A DNA stretch of 64,000 nt from Nocardia colli (GCF_008704205.1 NZ_VXLC01000001.1:558001-622000); one strand, 5' to 3'; positions 50,171 to 60,034 are shown, counted from the stretch's first letter. Translations and numbers: made by a program. The notes: generated from the letters alone by a model not told the origin.

Positions 50171-51199
50171 ATGCAGCTGGGAATGATCGGCCTCGGGCGG
50201 ATGGGCGCCAACATCGTGCGCCGCATCGTCAAGGACGGGCACACCGCCGTCGGCTACGAACGTCGCCCGCACCAGATCGACATCCTGCGCGACGAGCTGG
50301 GCGACGACTTCCAGGGCAGCACCGACCTCGCCGAATTCGTGCAGACGCTGGCGGCGCCGCGGGTGGTCTGGGTGATGATTCCGGCGGGCGCGACCGGCGC
50401 CGTCATCGACCAGGTCGCCGAGCTGCTCGAGCCCGGCGACATCATCATCGACGGCGGCAACAGTCGCTACCACGAGGACATCAAGCGCGCCGCGCAGTTG
50501 CGCCCCAGGGGCATTCACTACGTGGACATCGGCACCTCGGGCGGCGTCTTCGGCCTGGAGCGCGGCTTCTGCCTGATGATCGGCGGCGAGGCCGAGCAGG
50601 TGAAGTATCTGGATCCGCTGCTGAAGTCCATCGCGCCCGGCGTCGAGGCGGCCGAGCGGACGCCGGGCCGCACCGGCGAGCCGTCGGCGGCCGAGCAGGG
50701 TTACCTGCACTGCGGGCCGGCCGGCGCGGGGCACTTCGTCAAGATGGTGCACAACGGCATCGAGTACGGCGCGATGGCCGCCTACGCGGAGGGCCTGAAC
50801 ATCCTGCACAAGGCCAACTACGGTGCCGAACACGACGGCGAGTTCTCCGCCGAGGAGACGCCGCTCGAGCATCCCGAGTACTACCGGTACGAGATCGACG
50901 TGCCCGAGGTGACCGAGGTGTGGCGGCGCGGCTCGGTGGTCGCCTCCTGGTTGCTGGACCTCACCGCGAGCGCGCTGTACGCCGATCCGAACCTGGATTC
51001 CTACAGCGGCCGGGTGTCCGATTCCGGCGAGGGCCGGTGGACGCTCGACGCCGCGATCGACACCGGAGTCCCGGCCCCGGTGCTGGCTTCCGCGCTGTTC
51101 CAACGGTTTTCCTCGCGCGGCGAGGCGCTCTACGCGGACAAGATGCTGTCGGCGATGCGCAAGGCGTTCGGCGGGCACAACGAGCTTCCTGGTTCGTGA
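50171..51199 (+). CDS. gnd: 6-phosphogluconate dehydrogenase (decarboxylating), short form
   Basis: A 342-residue enzyme starting at the ATG at 50171, which has GAGGGAG at suitable distance; an ATG 9 bp earlier is too close to it. It has the Rossmann start LGMIGLGRMGANIVRRI, the substrate-binding VDIGTSGGVFGLERG, and the catalytic GHFVKMVHNGIEYG. Length and motifs match the short bacterial GndA/YqeC-type enzymes that oxidise 6-phosphogluconate to ribulose 5-phosphate with NAD(P). It ends at a strong terminator. Confidence 0.88.
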   Translation: MQLGMIGLGRMGANIVRRIVKDGHTAVGYERRPHQIDILRDELGDDFQGSTDLAEFVQTLAAPRVVWVMIPAGATGAVIDQVAELLEPGDIIIDGGNSRYHEDIKRAAQLRPRGIHYVDIGTSGGVFGLERGFCLMIGGEAEQVKYLDPLLKSIAPGVEAAERTPGRTGEPSAAEQGYLHCGPAGAGHFVKMVHNGIEYGAMAAYAEGLNILHKANYGAEHDGEFSAEETPLEHPEYYRYEIDVPEVTEVWRRGSVVASWLLDLTASALYADPNLDSYSGRVSDSGEGRWTLDAAIDTGVPAPVLASALFQRFSSRGEALYADKMLSAMRKAFGGHNELPGS

Positions 51200-51206
51200 A
51201 ACGAAA

Positions 51207-51239
51207 ACCGCGGCTCCCGCATGATGCGGGAGCCGCGGT
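51207..51239. terminator. Terminator after gnd
   Basis: Perfect 16-base arms (ACCGCGGCTCCCGCAT and complement) with a one-base loop, directly after gnd and before the convergent small gene; it may act in both directions. Confidence 0.85.
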
Positions 51240-51252
51240 GGTCAGCGACCGG

Positions 51253-51339
51253 TCAGAAGCCGGCCGCCTGTGCCATCAACTTCGCGACCGCCAGCGGGCC
51301 GTACCAGAACAGATAATTGATGCCGTAGAGAAATGCCAT
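51253..51339 (-). CDS. 28-residue peptide downstream of the lipase-like gene
   Basis: A short frame from the ATG at 51339 with AAGGA 9 bases upstream. The product starts MAFLYGINYLFWYGPLAVAK and is aromatic and hydrophobic, so it may sit in the membrane. It starts 15 bp after the stop of the lipase-like gene in the same direction and is probably cotranscribed. Support is limited to the ribosome site and coupling. Confidence 0.45.
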   Translation of the reverse strand: MAFLYGINYLFWYGPLAVAKLMAQAAGF

Positions 51340-51354
51340 GGCGGGTAATCCTTT

Positions 51355-52677
51355 TCACTCGAAATTGCGGTCGATCCAGTCGATCGTCTGCATGCCGAAC
51401 AGGTCGGTGCCCCAGCCGTAGATATCGGTGAGCATGCGGACCATGCCGCAGTCGGTGGGCTGGTAGGTCACGTCGGTACCGCCGGCCCGATAGGTGTCGG
51501 CGAGTTCGCGCGAGTCCCTGGCGGGCACCAGCGACATCGGCGAGTCGTCGGCGACGCAGGAGGTGATGGCCACCTTGGCCTTCGGCGTGCCGGAGCGGCC
51601 GAGGATGTTGTCCTCGAACGCGCGCTGGAACGCGGGCTCGTCGGCCGGGCTCAGGCCCGAGTTGAACAGGGTGTTGAGCGGCAGGAACGGCAGCCCGAAG
51701 TAGGCCGGCGTCTGGCACTGGGTGCGGAAGGCGTTGGCCAATCCGACGCCCGCCGGGTTCAGCTTCGCGTTTACCGCCATCTCCGGGTACGCGGGCTCCA
51801 GGCCGAGCAGCGTGGCCAGGGCGAAACCGGAGCCGACCGAGCCGTCGGCGACCCGCATGAAGTTGCGCGGGTTCACCACCATCCCTTCCAGCACCGCGGA
51901 TTTCACGTCGAGCTCCGGTGCGTAGGTGGGCTGGAGCTCGGCGGAGAAGGCCGCGCCGACCCCGCCGCCTGCAATGCCGAACAGGCCGATCTGCGCCTTC
52001 GGATCGAGTCCGGCCTCGCGATGCGCCAATGCCGCACGGACACCGTCGAGCTGGGCGTGCGCGGCGAACTTGCCCGCGAATACGCCGTGCGGCTTGCGAT
52101 CTCCGTCGTTGCCGACGTCGGAGATCATCACCGCGTAGCCCTTGTCGAACATCAGTGCCAGCGGGCCGAGCGCCGACCACGACGAACCGTCCAGCGGATC
52201 GCCGCCGGTCCACTGCGTGCTCGGGTGACAGGACCAGCCGACGCTGTCGTTGGCCTCCTGGTAGGAGATCACCTTCTTTTCCCCCACGGGCGCACCGTGA
52301 TTCGGGATCATCAGGATGCCGGTGCTGATCACCGGGGTGACGCCGTCGATGCCGGTGGTGACGTACATCAGCTTGTAGGCCTCTACGTCCGGCGGCGTGA
52401 TGCCGAGGAACATCACGTCGACCTGCTTGGCCTTCAACAGCGTGCCCGGCGCTTCGGCGCCGGTCAGCGGCGGCTCCTGATAGAACGGGTCATCGGCGAG
52501 CAGCGCCTGGAACGCCTGATCCGGCGGAACCGGTTGCGCGCCTTGGATCTGGCCGACGACGAAGCCGTTGAACACCCGGTCCAGTCCGGGCGTCGGCATC
52601 TCGCCTTGCGCCGCGGCGGTTCCCGCGCACACCATCAGCGCGGTGGCCGTCGCGACGGCCGCGGTGAACAGTTTCAT
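51355..52677 (-). CDS. Secretory lipase-family protein lacking the catalytic serine
   Basis: A 440-residue secreted protein with a signal peptide ending AGTAAA (about residue 23). The body matches the LIP secretory-lipase family: GTLLKAKQVDVMFLG, VISYQEANDSVGWSCHPS, GYAVMISDVGND and AFEDNILGRSG. The nucleophile elbow, normally G-x-S-x-G, reads GLFGIAGGGVG with Ala at about residue 236, and the C-terminal His segment reads TDCGMVRM without His. The catalytic triad is thus broken and the protein may bind lipid or act as a structural exoprotein. It is cotranscribed with the gene upstream. Confidence 0.75.
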   Translation of the reverse strand: MKLFTAAVATATALMVCAGTAAAQGEMPTPGLDRVFNGFVVGQIQGAQPVPPDQAFQALLADDPFYQEPPLTGAEAPGTLLKAKQVDVMFLGITPPDVEAYKLMYVTTGIDGVTPVISTGILMIPNHGAPVGEKKVISYQEANDSVGWSCHPSTQWTGGDPLDGSSWSALGPLALMFDKGYAVMISDVGNDGDRKPHGVFAGKFAAHAQLDGVRAALAHREAGLDPKAQIGLFGIAGGGVGAAFSAELQPTYAPELDVKSAVLEGMVVNPRNFMRVADGSVGSGFALATLLGLEPAYPEMAVNAKLNPAGVGLANAFRTQCQTPAYFGLPFLPLNTLFNSGLSPADEPAFQRAFEDNILGRSGTPKAKVAITSCVADDSPMSLVPARDSRELADTYRAGGTDVTYQPTDCGMVRMLTDIYGWGTDLFGMQTIDWIDRNFE

Positions 52678-53949
52678 CTAGCGCACCGCCATCGTGTCGA
52701 TCGGAGTGACCTGGATCTGCCGGGCGGCCGAATCCAGCAGCTGCGGAATGTTGAACAGCGGGCGATGCGATTCCATCTGGACCTCGTACGGTGTGCGCAT
52801 CACGGCTTCCAGTGCGGGCCAGTTGTTTTCGACCTGGAACTTGTATTTCGGCAGCAGCTCGGTGGTGATGTAGTCCCAGCGCGCGTCGAACTCCGACCAA
52901 TTCCATTCCGGCAGTGGCAAAGTCACCAGCGCAGGACGTCCGTCCGCCATGGTCACCTGCATGCGCACCGGATTGAATTCCCGGGGCGGCGCGACACCGG
53001 CCACCGACGGTGAGCCCGCGGCCCCGCTGACGTAGGTGATCGCCTCGCCGACGCTGCCCTTGTAACTACGCACCGAATCCCACTGGTCGCGAATCACCCA
53101 TTCTTGTTCCCGGCGCAGCAGCGTGCCGTTGCCCGCGGCGATCCGGTCGTAGTCGCCGGAGGCGACCCCGCGCCAGGCATCCATGATGTCCGCGCCGAAC
53201 AACCCGGCCGCCTGGAATTCCTGCAGTGCCGGAAGGCCTTCGGTGACGTAGGCGTCGTGCATCGGCATCAGGTCGGAGAAGATGTTCTTCTGCATCACCA
53301 GGATCATCCCGATGATGTAGCGCAGGTCCTCCGGTGAAATCTGCGAGCCCGCCTCGGCCAGCGCCAGCAGGCCGCGCGGCAGCTGGGCCACCGCCTGCGG
53401 TCCGGCGGCCTGCTCGACCGCGGCGATGACGCCGCGCGCGGATTCGGAGAGTCCGGGCAGGCCGTAGATGTTGCCCATCAGCTCGAAATCGATGAGCCCG
53501 CCGCCGAAGTCGGCGCCGACCTGACCGCCCATGCCCGCCCATTGCAGCTCACGGTGGTTCAGTTGCAGGTCCTCGTAGTAGCGGTAGGACCTGGTCAGAT
53601 TGGTGCGGTTGGCCTCGACGCCCGCGCGCGGATCCCAGGCGCGCAGGTCGATGCCGGCCTTGTTCGTCGCGTCGACCAGCCAGTACTGGTAGAGCAGGGC
53701 GGCGTAGCGGGTCGGCGCGACCGCTTGGGCGCGCGCCTCGTCCAGCAGCCCGCGCAGCTCGGCCGCGTCATAGGGCAGTTCCGGGTTGACGCCGCCGGGG
53801 CCGCTCGCGGCGTCCCGGTTCACCAGCGGCAGATCCAGGTAGCGGTCCAACTCGCCGGCCGCTCCGGCGGGGGCCGCGGCCGCGAGTCCGAGACCGACCG
53901 CGGCCGCGAGGGCCAGGGCGGTGGCGCGCAGCGCTATACCGATTCGCAT
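52678..53949 (-). CDS. Secreted protein of unknown function
   Basis: A 423-residue exported protein with a signal peptide ending APAGAAG (about residue 31). The mature part is mostly helical with Trp- and Tyr-rich stretches (YRYYEDLQLNHRELQWAGMG, RYIIGMILVMQKNIFSDLMP, LPEWNWSEFDARWDYITTEL). No catalytic motif or known family is recognised. Its stop abuts the start of the lipase-like gene (TAGATG), so the two are made together and may form an exported complex. Confidence 0.65.
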   Translation of the reverse strand: MRIGIALRATALALAAAVGLGLAAAAPAGAAGELDRYLDLPLVNRDAASGPGGVNPELPYDAAELRGLLDEARAQAVAPTRYAALLYQYWLVDATNKAGIDLRAWDPRAGVEANRTNLTRSYRYYEDLQLNHRELQWAGMGGQVGADFGGGLIDFELMGNIYGLPGLSESARGVIAAVEQAAGPQAVAQLPRGLLALAEAGSQISPEDLRYIIGMILVMQKNIFSDLMPMHDAYVTEGLPALQEFQAAGLFGADIMDAWRGVASGDYDRIAAGNGTLLRREQEWVIRDQWDSVRSYKGSVGEAITYVSGAAGSPSVAGVAPPREFNPVRMQVTMADGRPALVTLPLPEWNWSEFDARWDYITTELLPKYKFQVENNWPALEAVMRTPYEVQMESHRPLFNIPQLLDSAARQIQVTPIDTMAVR

Positions 53950-54384
53950 CAGCTGTTCAGCCTTCCTCTCTGCTAGCTCGATTCGATTAATTCGTTAAGC
54001 CGAAGAGATGTCCTGTCGGTAGCTGCAAGTCGATAGGGCAGCGATATAACGCCTCTACGATTGCCGATTACCGGTAGCACAGTAGGTGACGTGCAGGTAA
54101 ACACACAGATCAGCCCCGCTGCAAGAAACGATGTGACGGACATTCAGCAGCCGAAGAAATCCTGTAACACATAAGTTGCCTGCTAGTTGCTGCTAAATAG
54201 TCCCGCAGACGTCGCGAAATGCGTCGCGGAGGTGAGCAGATATTCATGAGAAAGCTCACAGCAGCCAAGGGCGGGTCATCACCGCGGCGGGGACTACCCG
54301 AATCCCACCGTCTCAGACAGAATGGGGGCGGGCAGCTACGTCCACGGACCGCGACCGCCGCGGCCCGGATAGTGGGGTGAATCC
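53950..54384. other. Divergent intergenic region, no gene seen
   Basis: About 435 bp between the secreted-protein operon and ephD. The part near 53980-54250 is AT-richer than the flanks and must hold both promoters. No clear palindrome or small gene with a ribosome site was found. Confidence 0.5.
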
Positions 54385-56139
54385 ATGGCCGAGAAGCATG
54401 TGGTCCGCAACGGCGAAGTCGACCTCGCCGTCTATGAGCAAGGCAATCCGGACGGGCCGACGGTCCTGCTGCTGCACGGCTGGCCGGACTCACATCACCT
54501 GTGGGACAACGTCGTACCGGAGCTGACCGACCGGTTCCGGGTGTTGAGCGTGGACAACCGCGGGCACGGCGAGTCGTCCAACCCGCCTGGCACCGCGGCC
54601 ATTTCGACCACGACGCTGGCCGCCGACTACGTCGCGGTGATCGAGGCGCTCGGCGGCGGCGCGCCCGTGCATGTACTCGCACACGATTGGGGCAGCGTCG
54701 CCACCTGGGAGGTTGTCTGCCGCCCTGACTCGGCCCGCCTGATCGCGTCGTTCACCTCGGTCTCCGGGCCGAGCATCGCGCACGTGGGCAAGTGGGCGCG
54801 CTCGCGACTGGCGCGACCGACGCCGCGCAATATCGCGCTGCCGCTGGCCCAGCTCGGTTCGTTCGCCTACTCGACGTTTCTCGCGCTGCCCGGATTACCG
54901 AAGGCGGCGATCAAAGTGGGGATGAGCGAACAACTCTGGCGCTCCGCGCTTTCCGCGGCCGAGGGTGCGCCGCCGGAGGACATTCACCTGGCGCCGACGT
55001 TCAAGCAGGACATGGCGAACGGGCTACGCATCTACCGGTCGACCTGGGCCGCGAATCCGCTGCGCGCACGCGACGAATACACCACGGTGCCAACCCAGAT
55101 CATCATCGGCACCCGCGATCCCGCAGTGCGGCAGTCGAGTTACGCCGACGAGGATCAGTGGGCCGACCAGGTCTGGCTGCGCGTGGTGAAAGGCGGGCAC
55201 TGGCTGCCGTTCTCGCATCCGCAGCTGCTCGCCGCGGCCACCATCGAATTGATCGACTCGGTGACCGGCACGCCACCGGCGCGGGCGCTGCGCCGCGCGC
55301 GAATGGGTGTGCCGCGCAAGCCGTTCGAGGATCAGCTCGTCGTGATCACCGGCGGCGGTAACGGTATCGGCCGGGAGACCGCGCTGGCGTTCGCTCGGGC
55401 GGGGTCGGAGGTGGTGGTGTCCGACGTCAACGGCATCGCGGCCGAGGCCACCGCGGCGTTGATCGCCCAGGCCGGCGGCATCGCGCACGCCTACGAGCTG
55501 GACGTGTCCGACGAGTCCGCGATGCGCAAGCACGCCGACGGGGTGATCCGTGAGCACGGCGTGCCCGACGTGCTGATCAACAACGCGGGCATCGGCCAGG
55601 CCGGGCGATTCCTGGACACCTCGGCCGAGGATTTCGATCGGGTGCTCACGGTCAACCTGCACGGCGTGGTCAACGGCTGCCGCGCGTTCGCCGGCGCCAT
55701 GGCCGAGCGCGGGCTCGGCGGGCACATCGTCAACCTGTCCAGCATGGCCGCCTATACGCCGCAGCAGGCGTTCTCCGCGTACTCCACCAGCAAGGCCGCG
55801 GTGTTCATGTTCTCCGACTGCCTGCGGGCCGAATTGGCCGGTAGCGGAATAGGTGTCAGCACCATCTGCCCCGGCATCGTGCACACCGATATCGTCGCGA
55901 ACACGCGGATGTCCGGCGTCTCCGCCGAGGAGGAGCGGCGCAGGCAACAGCTCTATGACCGGCTGTACCGTCTGCGCGGCTACGGGCCGGAAAAGGTCGC
56001 GAAGCAGATCGTGCGCGCGGTGCAGAAGAACCGGGACGTCGTACCGGTGACGCCGGAAGCCAGGCTCCAGTACGTCTTCGGCCGGTTCGCACCGAGCGTG
56101 GTCCGATTCGCCGCTGCCCGAGGCAGTTTGGTGCGCTGA
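54385..56139 (+). CDS. ephD: EphD-type alpha/beta hydrolase and short-chain dehydrogenase fusion
   Basis: A 584-residue two-domain enzyme. Residues 1-300 are an epoxide-hydrolase-like alpha/beta domain with LLLHGWPDSHHLW and the nucleophile elbow LAHDWGSVA (Asp about 101), and GGHWLPF for the His. Residues 310-584 are an SDR domain with ITGGGNGIGRE for the cofactor and NLSSMAAYTPQQAFSAYSTS with the catalytic Ser and Tyr-x-x-x-Lys. This is the mycobacterial EphD arrangement, linked there to mycolic-acid modification. It ends at a terminator and is likely a single-gene unit. Confidence 0.85.
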   Translation: MAEKHVVRNGEVDLAVYEQGNPDGPTVLLLHGWPDSHHLWDNVVPELTDRFRVLSVDNRGHGESSNPPGTAAISTTTLAADYVAVIEALGGGAPVHVLAHDWGSVATWEVVCRPDSARLIASFTSVSGPSIAHVGKWARSRLARPTPRNIALPLAQLGSFAYSTFLALPGLPKAAIKVGMSEQLWRSALSAAEGAPPEDIHLAPTFKQDMANGLRIYRSTWAANPLRARDEYTTVPTQIIIGTRDPAVRQSSYADEDQWADQVWLRVVKGGHWLPFSHPQLLAAATIELIDSVTGTPPARALRRARMGVPRKPFEDQLVVITGGGNGIGRETALAFARAGSEVVVSDVNGIAAEATAALIAQAGGIAHAYELDVSDESAMRKHADGVIREHGVPDVLINNAGIGQAGRFLDTSAEDFDRVLTVNLHGVVNGCRAFAGAMAERGLGGHIVNLSSMAAYTPQQAFSAYSTSKAAVFMFSDCLRAELAGSGIGVSTICPGIVHTDIVANTRMSGVSAEEERRRQQLYDRLYRLRGYGPEKVAKQIVRAVQKNRDVVPVTPEARLQYVFGRFAPSVVRFAAARGSLVR

Positions 56140-56144
56140 CCGAC

Positions 56145-56178
56145 GAAAGGTGGCATCCACGACCGGATGCCACCTTTC
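56145..56178. terminator. Terminator between ephD and fadA2
   Basis: Perfect 14-base arms (GAAAGGTGGCATCC and complement) with a 6-base loop, serving the convergent ephD and fadA2 genes. Confidence 0.87.
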
Positions 56179-56187
56179 ATTCAGTGC

Positions 56188-57510
56188 TTAACGCTCGACG
56201 ATCGCGACGACGCCTTGGCCGCCCGCGGCACAGATGGAGATCAGCGCGCGGCCGGATCCCTTCTCCGCCAGCAGCTTCGCGGTCGAGGCGACGATGCGGC
56301 CGCCGGTCGCGGCGAACGGGTGACCCGCCGCCAGCGAGGAGCCGTTGACGTTGAGCTTGCTGCGGTCGATCGAGCCGAGCGCGCCGTCCAGGCCGAGCCG
56401 CTCCTTGCAGTACGCGTCGGACTCCCACGCGGACAGCGTGGCGAGCACCACGGAGGCGAACGCCTCGTGGATCTCGTAGTAGTCGAAGTCCTGCAGGGTC
56501 AAGCCGTTTCGAGCGAGCAGGCGCGGCACCGCGTAGGTCGGGGCCATCAGCAGGCCGTCCGGGCCGTGGATGTAATCGACCGACGCGACCTCGCTGTCGA
56601 CCAGGTTGGCCAGCACCGGCAGGTTGCGCTCGGTGGCCCATTCCTCGCTGGACAGCAGCACCGCGGAGGCGCCGTCGGTCAGCGGGGTGGAGTTGCCCGC
56701 GGTCATGGTGGCGTCGCCCGCCTTGACCCCGAACACCGGCTTGAGCGTGGCCAGCTTCTCGATGGTGGAGCCGGGACGCAGGTTGTCGTCGCGGGTCAGC
56801 CCGAGGAACGGGGTGATCAGGTCGTCGAAGAAGCCGCGATCGTAGGCGGCGGCCATGTTCTTGTGCGACAGGTAGGCCAGCTCGTCCTGCGCCTCGCGCG
56901 GCACGCCGAATTCCTTGGCGGTGATCGCGGCGTGCTCACCCATGGACAGCCCGGTGCGCGGCTCGGCGTTGCGCGGGATCTCGATGCCGAGCATGCTCGG
57001 GCGCAGCTGGCCGACCAGCTTGAGCCGGTCCTTGTTGGACTTGGCCCGGTTCGCGTCCAGCATCCACTCGCGCATGCCCTCGCTGACGCCGATCGGGGCG
57101 TCGGAGGTGGTGTCGGTGCCGCCGCCGATGCCGGCGTCGAAGCGGCCCTGGGCAATTCCGTCGCCGACGGTGACGATGGCCTGGAGGCCGGTGCCGCAGG
57201 CCAGCTGCAGATCGTGGGCCGGGGTGTACGGGCTGAGCTTGCTGCCGAGCACGCTCTCGCGGATCATGCCGTGCTCGCCGACCCGCTTGAGCACGGCGCC
57301 GCCGACCACCATGCCGAGCCGCTCGCCCTGCAGGCCGAAGCGGCTGACCAGGCCGTCCAGCGCGGCGGTGAACATGTCCTGGTTCGAGGCGTGCGCGTAC
57401 GCCTTGTCGGAGCGAGCGAACGGAATCCGGTTGCCGCCCACGATCGCGACCGGGCGGGTGGTCTTACCGGTCTTGGCGGTGCTCTTCGCCGAACGGGATT
57501 TGGTTGTCAC
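56188..57510 (-). CDS. fadA2: Acetyl-CoA acetyltransferase FadA2
   Basis: A 440-residue thiolase from a GTG at 57510; the frame extends further but without a ribosome site. All catalytic parts are present: the nucleophilic Cys in LQLACGTGLQA, the HEAF motif in YEIHEAFASV, the GHPFAATGGR loop and the C-terminal CAAGGQG. It cleaves 3-oxoacyl-CoA or condenses acetyl-CoA units. The divergent partners fabG4-htdX and nearby lpqI-tetR give the same neighbourhood as M. tuberculosis Rv0237-Rv0243. A palindrome shared with the tetR promoter lies upstream. Confidence 0.88.
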   Translation of the reverse strand: MTTKSRSAKSTAKTGKTTRPVAIVGGNRIPFARSDKAYAHASNQDMFTAALDGLVSRFGLQGERLGMVVGGAVLKRVGEHGMIRESVLGSKLSPYTPAHDLQLACGTGLQAIVTVGDGIAQGRFDAGIGGGTDTTSDAPIGVSEGMREWMLDANRAKSNKDRLKLVGQLRPSMLGIEIPRNAEPRTGLSMGEHAAITAKEFGVPREAQDELAYLSHKNMAAAYDRGFFDDLITPFLGLTRDDNLRPGSTIEKLATLKPVFGVKAGDATMTAGNSTPLTDGASAVLLSSEEWATERNLPVLANLVDSEVASVDYIHGPDGLLMAPTYAVPRLLARNGLTLQDFDYYEIHEAFASVVLATLSAWESDAYCKERLGLDGALGSIDRSKLNVNGSSLAAGHPFAATGGRIVASTAKLLAEKGSGRALISICAAGGQGVVAIVER

Positions 57511-57603
57511 TCGAGTCTCCAGGTCTCGTTGGGGATGTTCGGCGCTCCGGAGTCCGCGTGGAAGTCTCCACTGATCGGCGCCCCGTCGCGGTTGGTTTAC
57601 ATT

Positions 57604-57625
57604 AAACTTACTCTGGAGTAAGTTT
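57604..57625. promoter_or_regulatory. TetR-type operator between fadA2 and fabG4
   Basis: A perfect palindrome with 10-bp arms (AAACTTACTC and complement) around TG. A near copy of the core TTACTC...GAGTAA lies upstream of the TetR gene at 61396-61995. It sits between divergent fadA2 and fabG4-htdX and would control both. The regulator assignment is inferred. Confidence 0.7.
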
Positions 57626-57796
57626 GTTGTCGACACCGTACCCCGCAAATGTGCGTGAGCAGACCAAATGCCGGGGGAACCAGCAGACCCGAGAACAGCA
57701 TCGCGGCGTGAGCGACAGTCCCGGAGGCGGTAGCTTGCGTAACCACACGGCAGGGACCGTGCACACGCCGCCGACCACACAGAAAAGGTAGGAACA

Positions 57797-59155
57797 GTGG
57801 CAGCCAGCAAGAGCAAGGGTGCGCCCAACCTCTACGGATCGTTCGTACACTCCTCCCCGGGTCAGTTCCTGGCGAGCAAGCTCGGGCTGCCGCAGCCGGA
57901 GAACCTGCGTCGCTACAAAGCGGGCGAAGCGCCGCTGCCCGGGCCGGTGCTGCTCGGCGGCAAGGGCCGGGTGGCCGAGCCGCTGCGCACGCTGCTGACC
58001 GACTACACCTTCGCCGATTCGGCCGGCGCCGGAACCAAGTTCGGCGCGCTGGTGTTCGACGCGACCGGCATCGGTTCGATCGAGGATCTGTCGCAGCTCT
58101 ACGAGTTCTTCCAGCCCGCCATGCGCAGCATCGCCGCGTCCGGCCGCATCGTGGTGATCGGCACGACCCCCGAGCTCGCCTCGACGGTGGACGAGCAGAT
58201 CGCCCAGCGCGCGCTCGAGGGCTTCACCCGCTCGGTGGCCAAGGAGCTGCTGCGCGGCGCCACCGCCCAGCTGGTCTACCTGCACCCGGCGGCCTCGACC
58301 GGCGCGACCGGCCTGGAGTCGACGCTGCGCTTCCTGCTCTCGGCCAAGTCGGCGTTCGTCGACGGCCAGGTGTTCCGGGTCGGCAAGGACGACGCCACCG
58401 CGCCGGCCAGCTGGGACCGCCCGCTGGACGGCAAGATCGCCGTGGTCACCGGCGCCGCGCGCGGCATCGGCGCGACCATCGCCGAGGTGTTCGCCCGCGA
58501 CGGCGCGACCGTGATCGTCGCCGACATCCCGGCCGCCGGTGAGGCGCTCTCGCAGACCGCGAACAAGGTCGGCGGCACCGCGCTCGCGCTGGACGTGACC
58601 GCGCCCGACGCCGCGGAGAAGCTGGCCGAGTTCGCCACCGAGCGCTTCGGCGGCATCGACATCATCGTGCACAACGCCGGCATCACCCGGGACAAGCTGC
58701 TCGCCAACATGGACGAGGGCCGCTGGAACTCGGTGCTCAACGTGAATCTCGCGGCGCCGCACCGGATCACCGAGGGCCTGGTGTCCCGGGGCGCGCTGAA
58801 GGAGGGCGGCCGCGTGATCGACGTGTCCTCCATCGCCGGCATCGCGGGCAACCGCGGCCAGACCAACTACGGCGCGTCCAAGGCCGGGGTCATCGGCATG
58901 GTCAACGCCGAGGCGCCGAAGCTGGCGGAGAAGGGCATCACCATCAACGCGGTGGCGCCCGGCTTCATCGAGACCGCGATGACCGCCGCCATCCCGCTGA
59001 CCACCCGCGAGGCCGGCCGGCTGATGAGCTCGCTGCTGCAGGGCGGGCAGACCGTCGACGTGGCCGAGACCATCGCCTTCTTCGCCAGCCCGGCGTCGAA
59101 CGCGGTGACCGGCAACGTCGTTCGCGTCTGCGGGCAGAGCCTGATCGGAGCATGA
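57797..59155 (+). CDS. fabG4: 3-oxoacyl-(ACP/CoA) reductase FabG4
   Basis: A 452-residue protein from a GTG at 57797 with AGGTAGGAACA upstream. Residues 1-205 form the flavodoxin-like N-terminal domain special to the high-molecular-weight FabG4 group. Residues 210-452 are an SDR reductase with [15 protein letters not shown] for NAD(H), [20 protein letters not shown] with the catalytic Ser/Tyr and ASKAGV with the Lys. It reduces 3-oxoacyl thioesters. The stop overlaps the htdX start by 4 bp. Confidence 0.9.
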   Translation: MAASKSKGAPNLYGSFVHSSPGQFLASKLGLPQPENLRRYKAGEAPLPGPVLLGGKGRVAEPLRTLLTDYTFADSAGAGTKFGALVFDATGIGSIEDLSQLYEFFQPAMRSIAASGRIVVIGTTPELASTVDEQIAQRALEGFTRSVAKELLRGATAQLVYLHPAASTGATGLESTLRFLLSAKSAFVDGQVFRVGKDDATAPASWDRPLDGKIAVVTGAARGIGATIAEVFARDGATVIVADIPAAGEALSQTANKVGGTALALDVTAPDAAEKLAEFATERFGGIDIIVHNAGITRDKLLANMDEGRWNSVLNVNLAAPHRITEGLVSRGALKEGGRVIDVSSIAGIAGNRGQTNYGASKAGVIGMVNAEAPKLAEKGITINAVAPGFIETAMTAAIPLTTREAGRLMSSLLQGGQTVDVAETIAFFASPASNAVTGNVVRVCGQSLIGA

Positions 59156-60021
59156 TGTCGCAAGTGATCTCACTCAAAGAGACACCGAAGAACGGCCCGC
59201 TGTACCTGAAGGCGGCACTGGGCGCGATCCCGCTGCCGCTGGTCTCGGGGCGCAAGTCGACGCTGCCGGATCGGTCGAGCCAGCTCGACGGCCTGCGGGT
59301 GGATCCGGATCATCTGGCCGCGTACTGCCGGGCGACCGGGCTGCGGTTCGGCGATGCGCTGCCGCTGACCTACCCGTTCATCCTCACCTTCCCGATCGTG
59401 ATGCAACTCGTTGTGCAGCGCGACTTTCCGTTCGTCGCGGTCGGCGCGGTGCACGCGGAGAACGTGATCGAGCGGACCCGCGAGATCTCGGTGAGCGAGC
59501 CGCTGGACATCAAGTCGCACATCGAGAATCTGCGCGAGCACCCGAAGGGGCTGCTGGTCGACGCGATCAGCGAGATCAGCGTCGGCCGCGAGCTGGTCTG
59601 GCGTCAGGTCACCACCTTCCTGCACCAGCAGCGCACCTCGCTGTCCGGCGGGCCGAAGCCGGAACCCAAGCCGGAGGAGGCCGCGCCGCCGCCGCTGCGC
59701 ACCTGGCGGATCGATCAGAAGACGATCAACCAGTACGCCGCCGCGTCGGGCGATCACAACCCGATCCACATCTCCTCGTTGGGCGCAAAGGCTTTGGGCT
59801 TCCCGAAGCCGATCGCGCACGGCATGTGGTCGGCCGCGCACATCCTCGGCACGATCGAGGGCCGGGTGCCGGCCAAGACCACCTACTCGGTGAAGTTCGG
59901 CAAGCCGATCTTCCTGCCGTCGACGGTGAACGTGTACGCGGATCAGGTGGCGGGCGGCTGGGATCTGGCCGTGCTGAACCCGAAGAAGGGGTTCCCGCAC
60001 CTCACCGCGTCGCTGCGCTGA
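59152..60021 (+). CDS. htdX: 3-hydroxyacyl-thioester dehydratase HtdX (MaoC family)
   Basis: A 289-residue double-hotdog dehydratase. The hydratase-2 motif is in the C-terminal half: [20 protein letters not shown], with Asp and His as the catalytic pair, then [16 protein letters not shown]. The N-terminal half is the degenerate substrate-binding repeat. It removes water from 3-hydroxyacyl thioesters, following FabG4. Translationally coupled to fabG4 (ATGA). Confidence 0.88.
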   Translation: MMSQVISLKETPKNGPLYLKAALGAIPLPLVSGRKSTLPDRSSQLDGLRVDPDHLAAYCRATGLRFGDALPLTYPFILTFPIVMQLVVQRDFPFVAVGAVHAENVIERTREISVSEPLDIKSHIENLREHPKGLLVDAISEISVGRELVWRQVTTFLHQQRTSLSGGPKPEPKPEEAAPPPLRTWRIDQKTINQYAAASGDHNPIHISSLGAKALGFPKPIAHGMWSAAHILGTIEGRVPAKTTYSVKFGKPIFLPSTVNVYADQVAGGWDLAVLNPKKGFPHLTASLR

Positions 60022-60034
60022 CGTATCGAACGAA

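Noticed and set aside
56167..57621. Plus-strand open frame of 484 codons opposite fadA2
   Set aside because: Antisense shadow of the thiolase gene; no recognisable motif and biased composition.
57608..59173. Minus-strand open frame of 521 codons opposite fabG4
   Set aside because: Mirror frame of fabG4 with low-complexity Arg/Gly/Val content; the promoter palindrome lies inside its supposed end.
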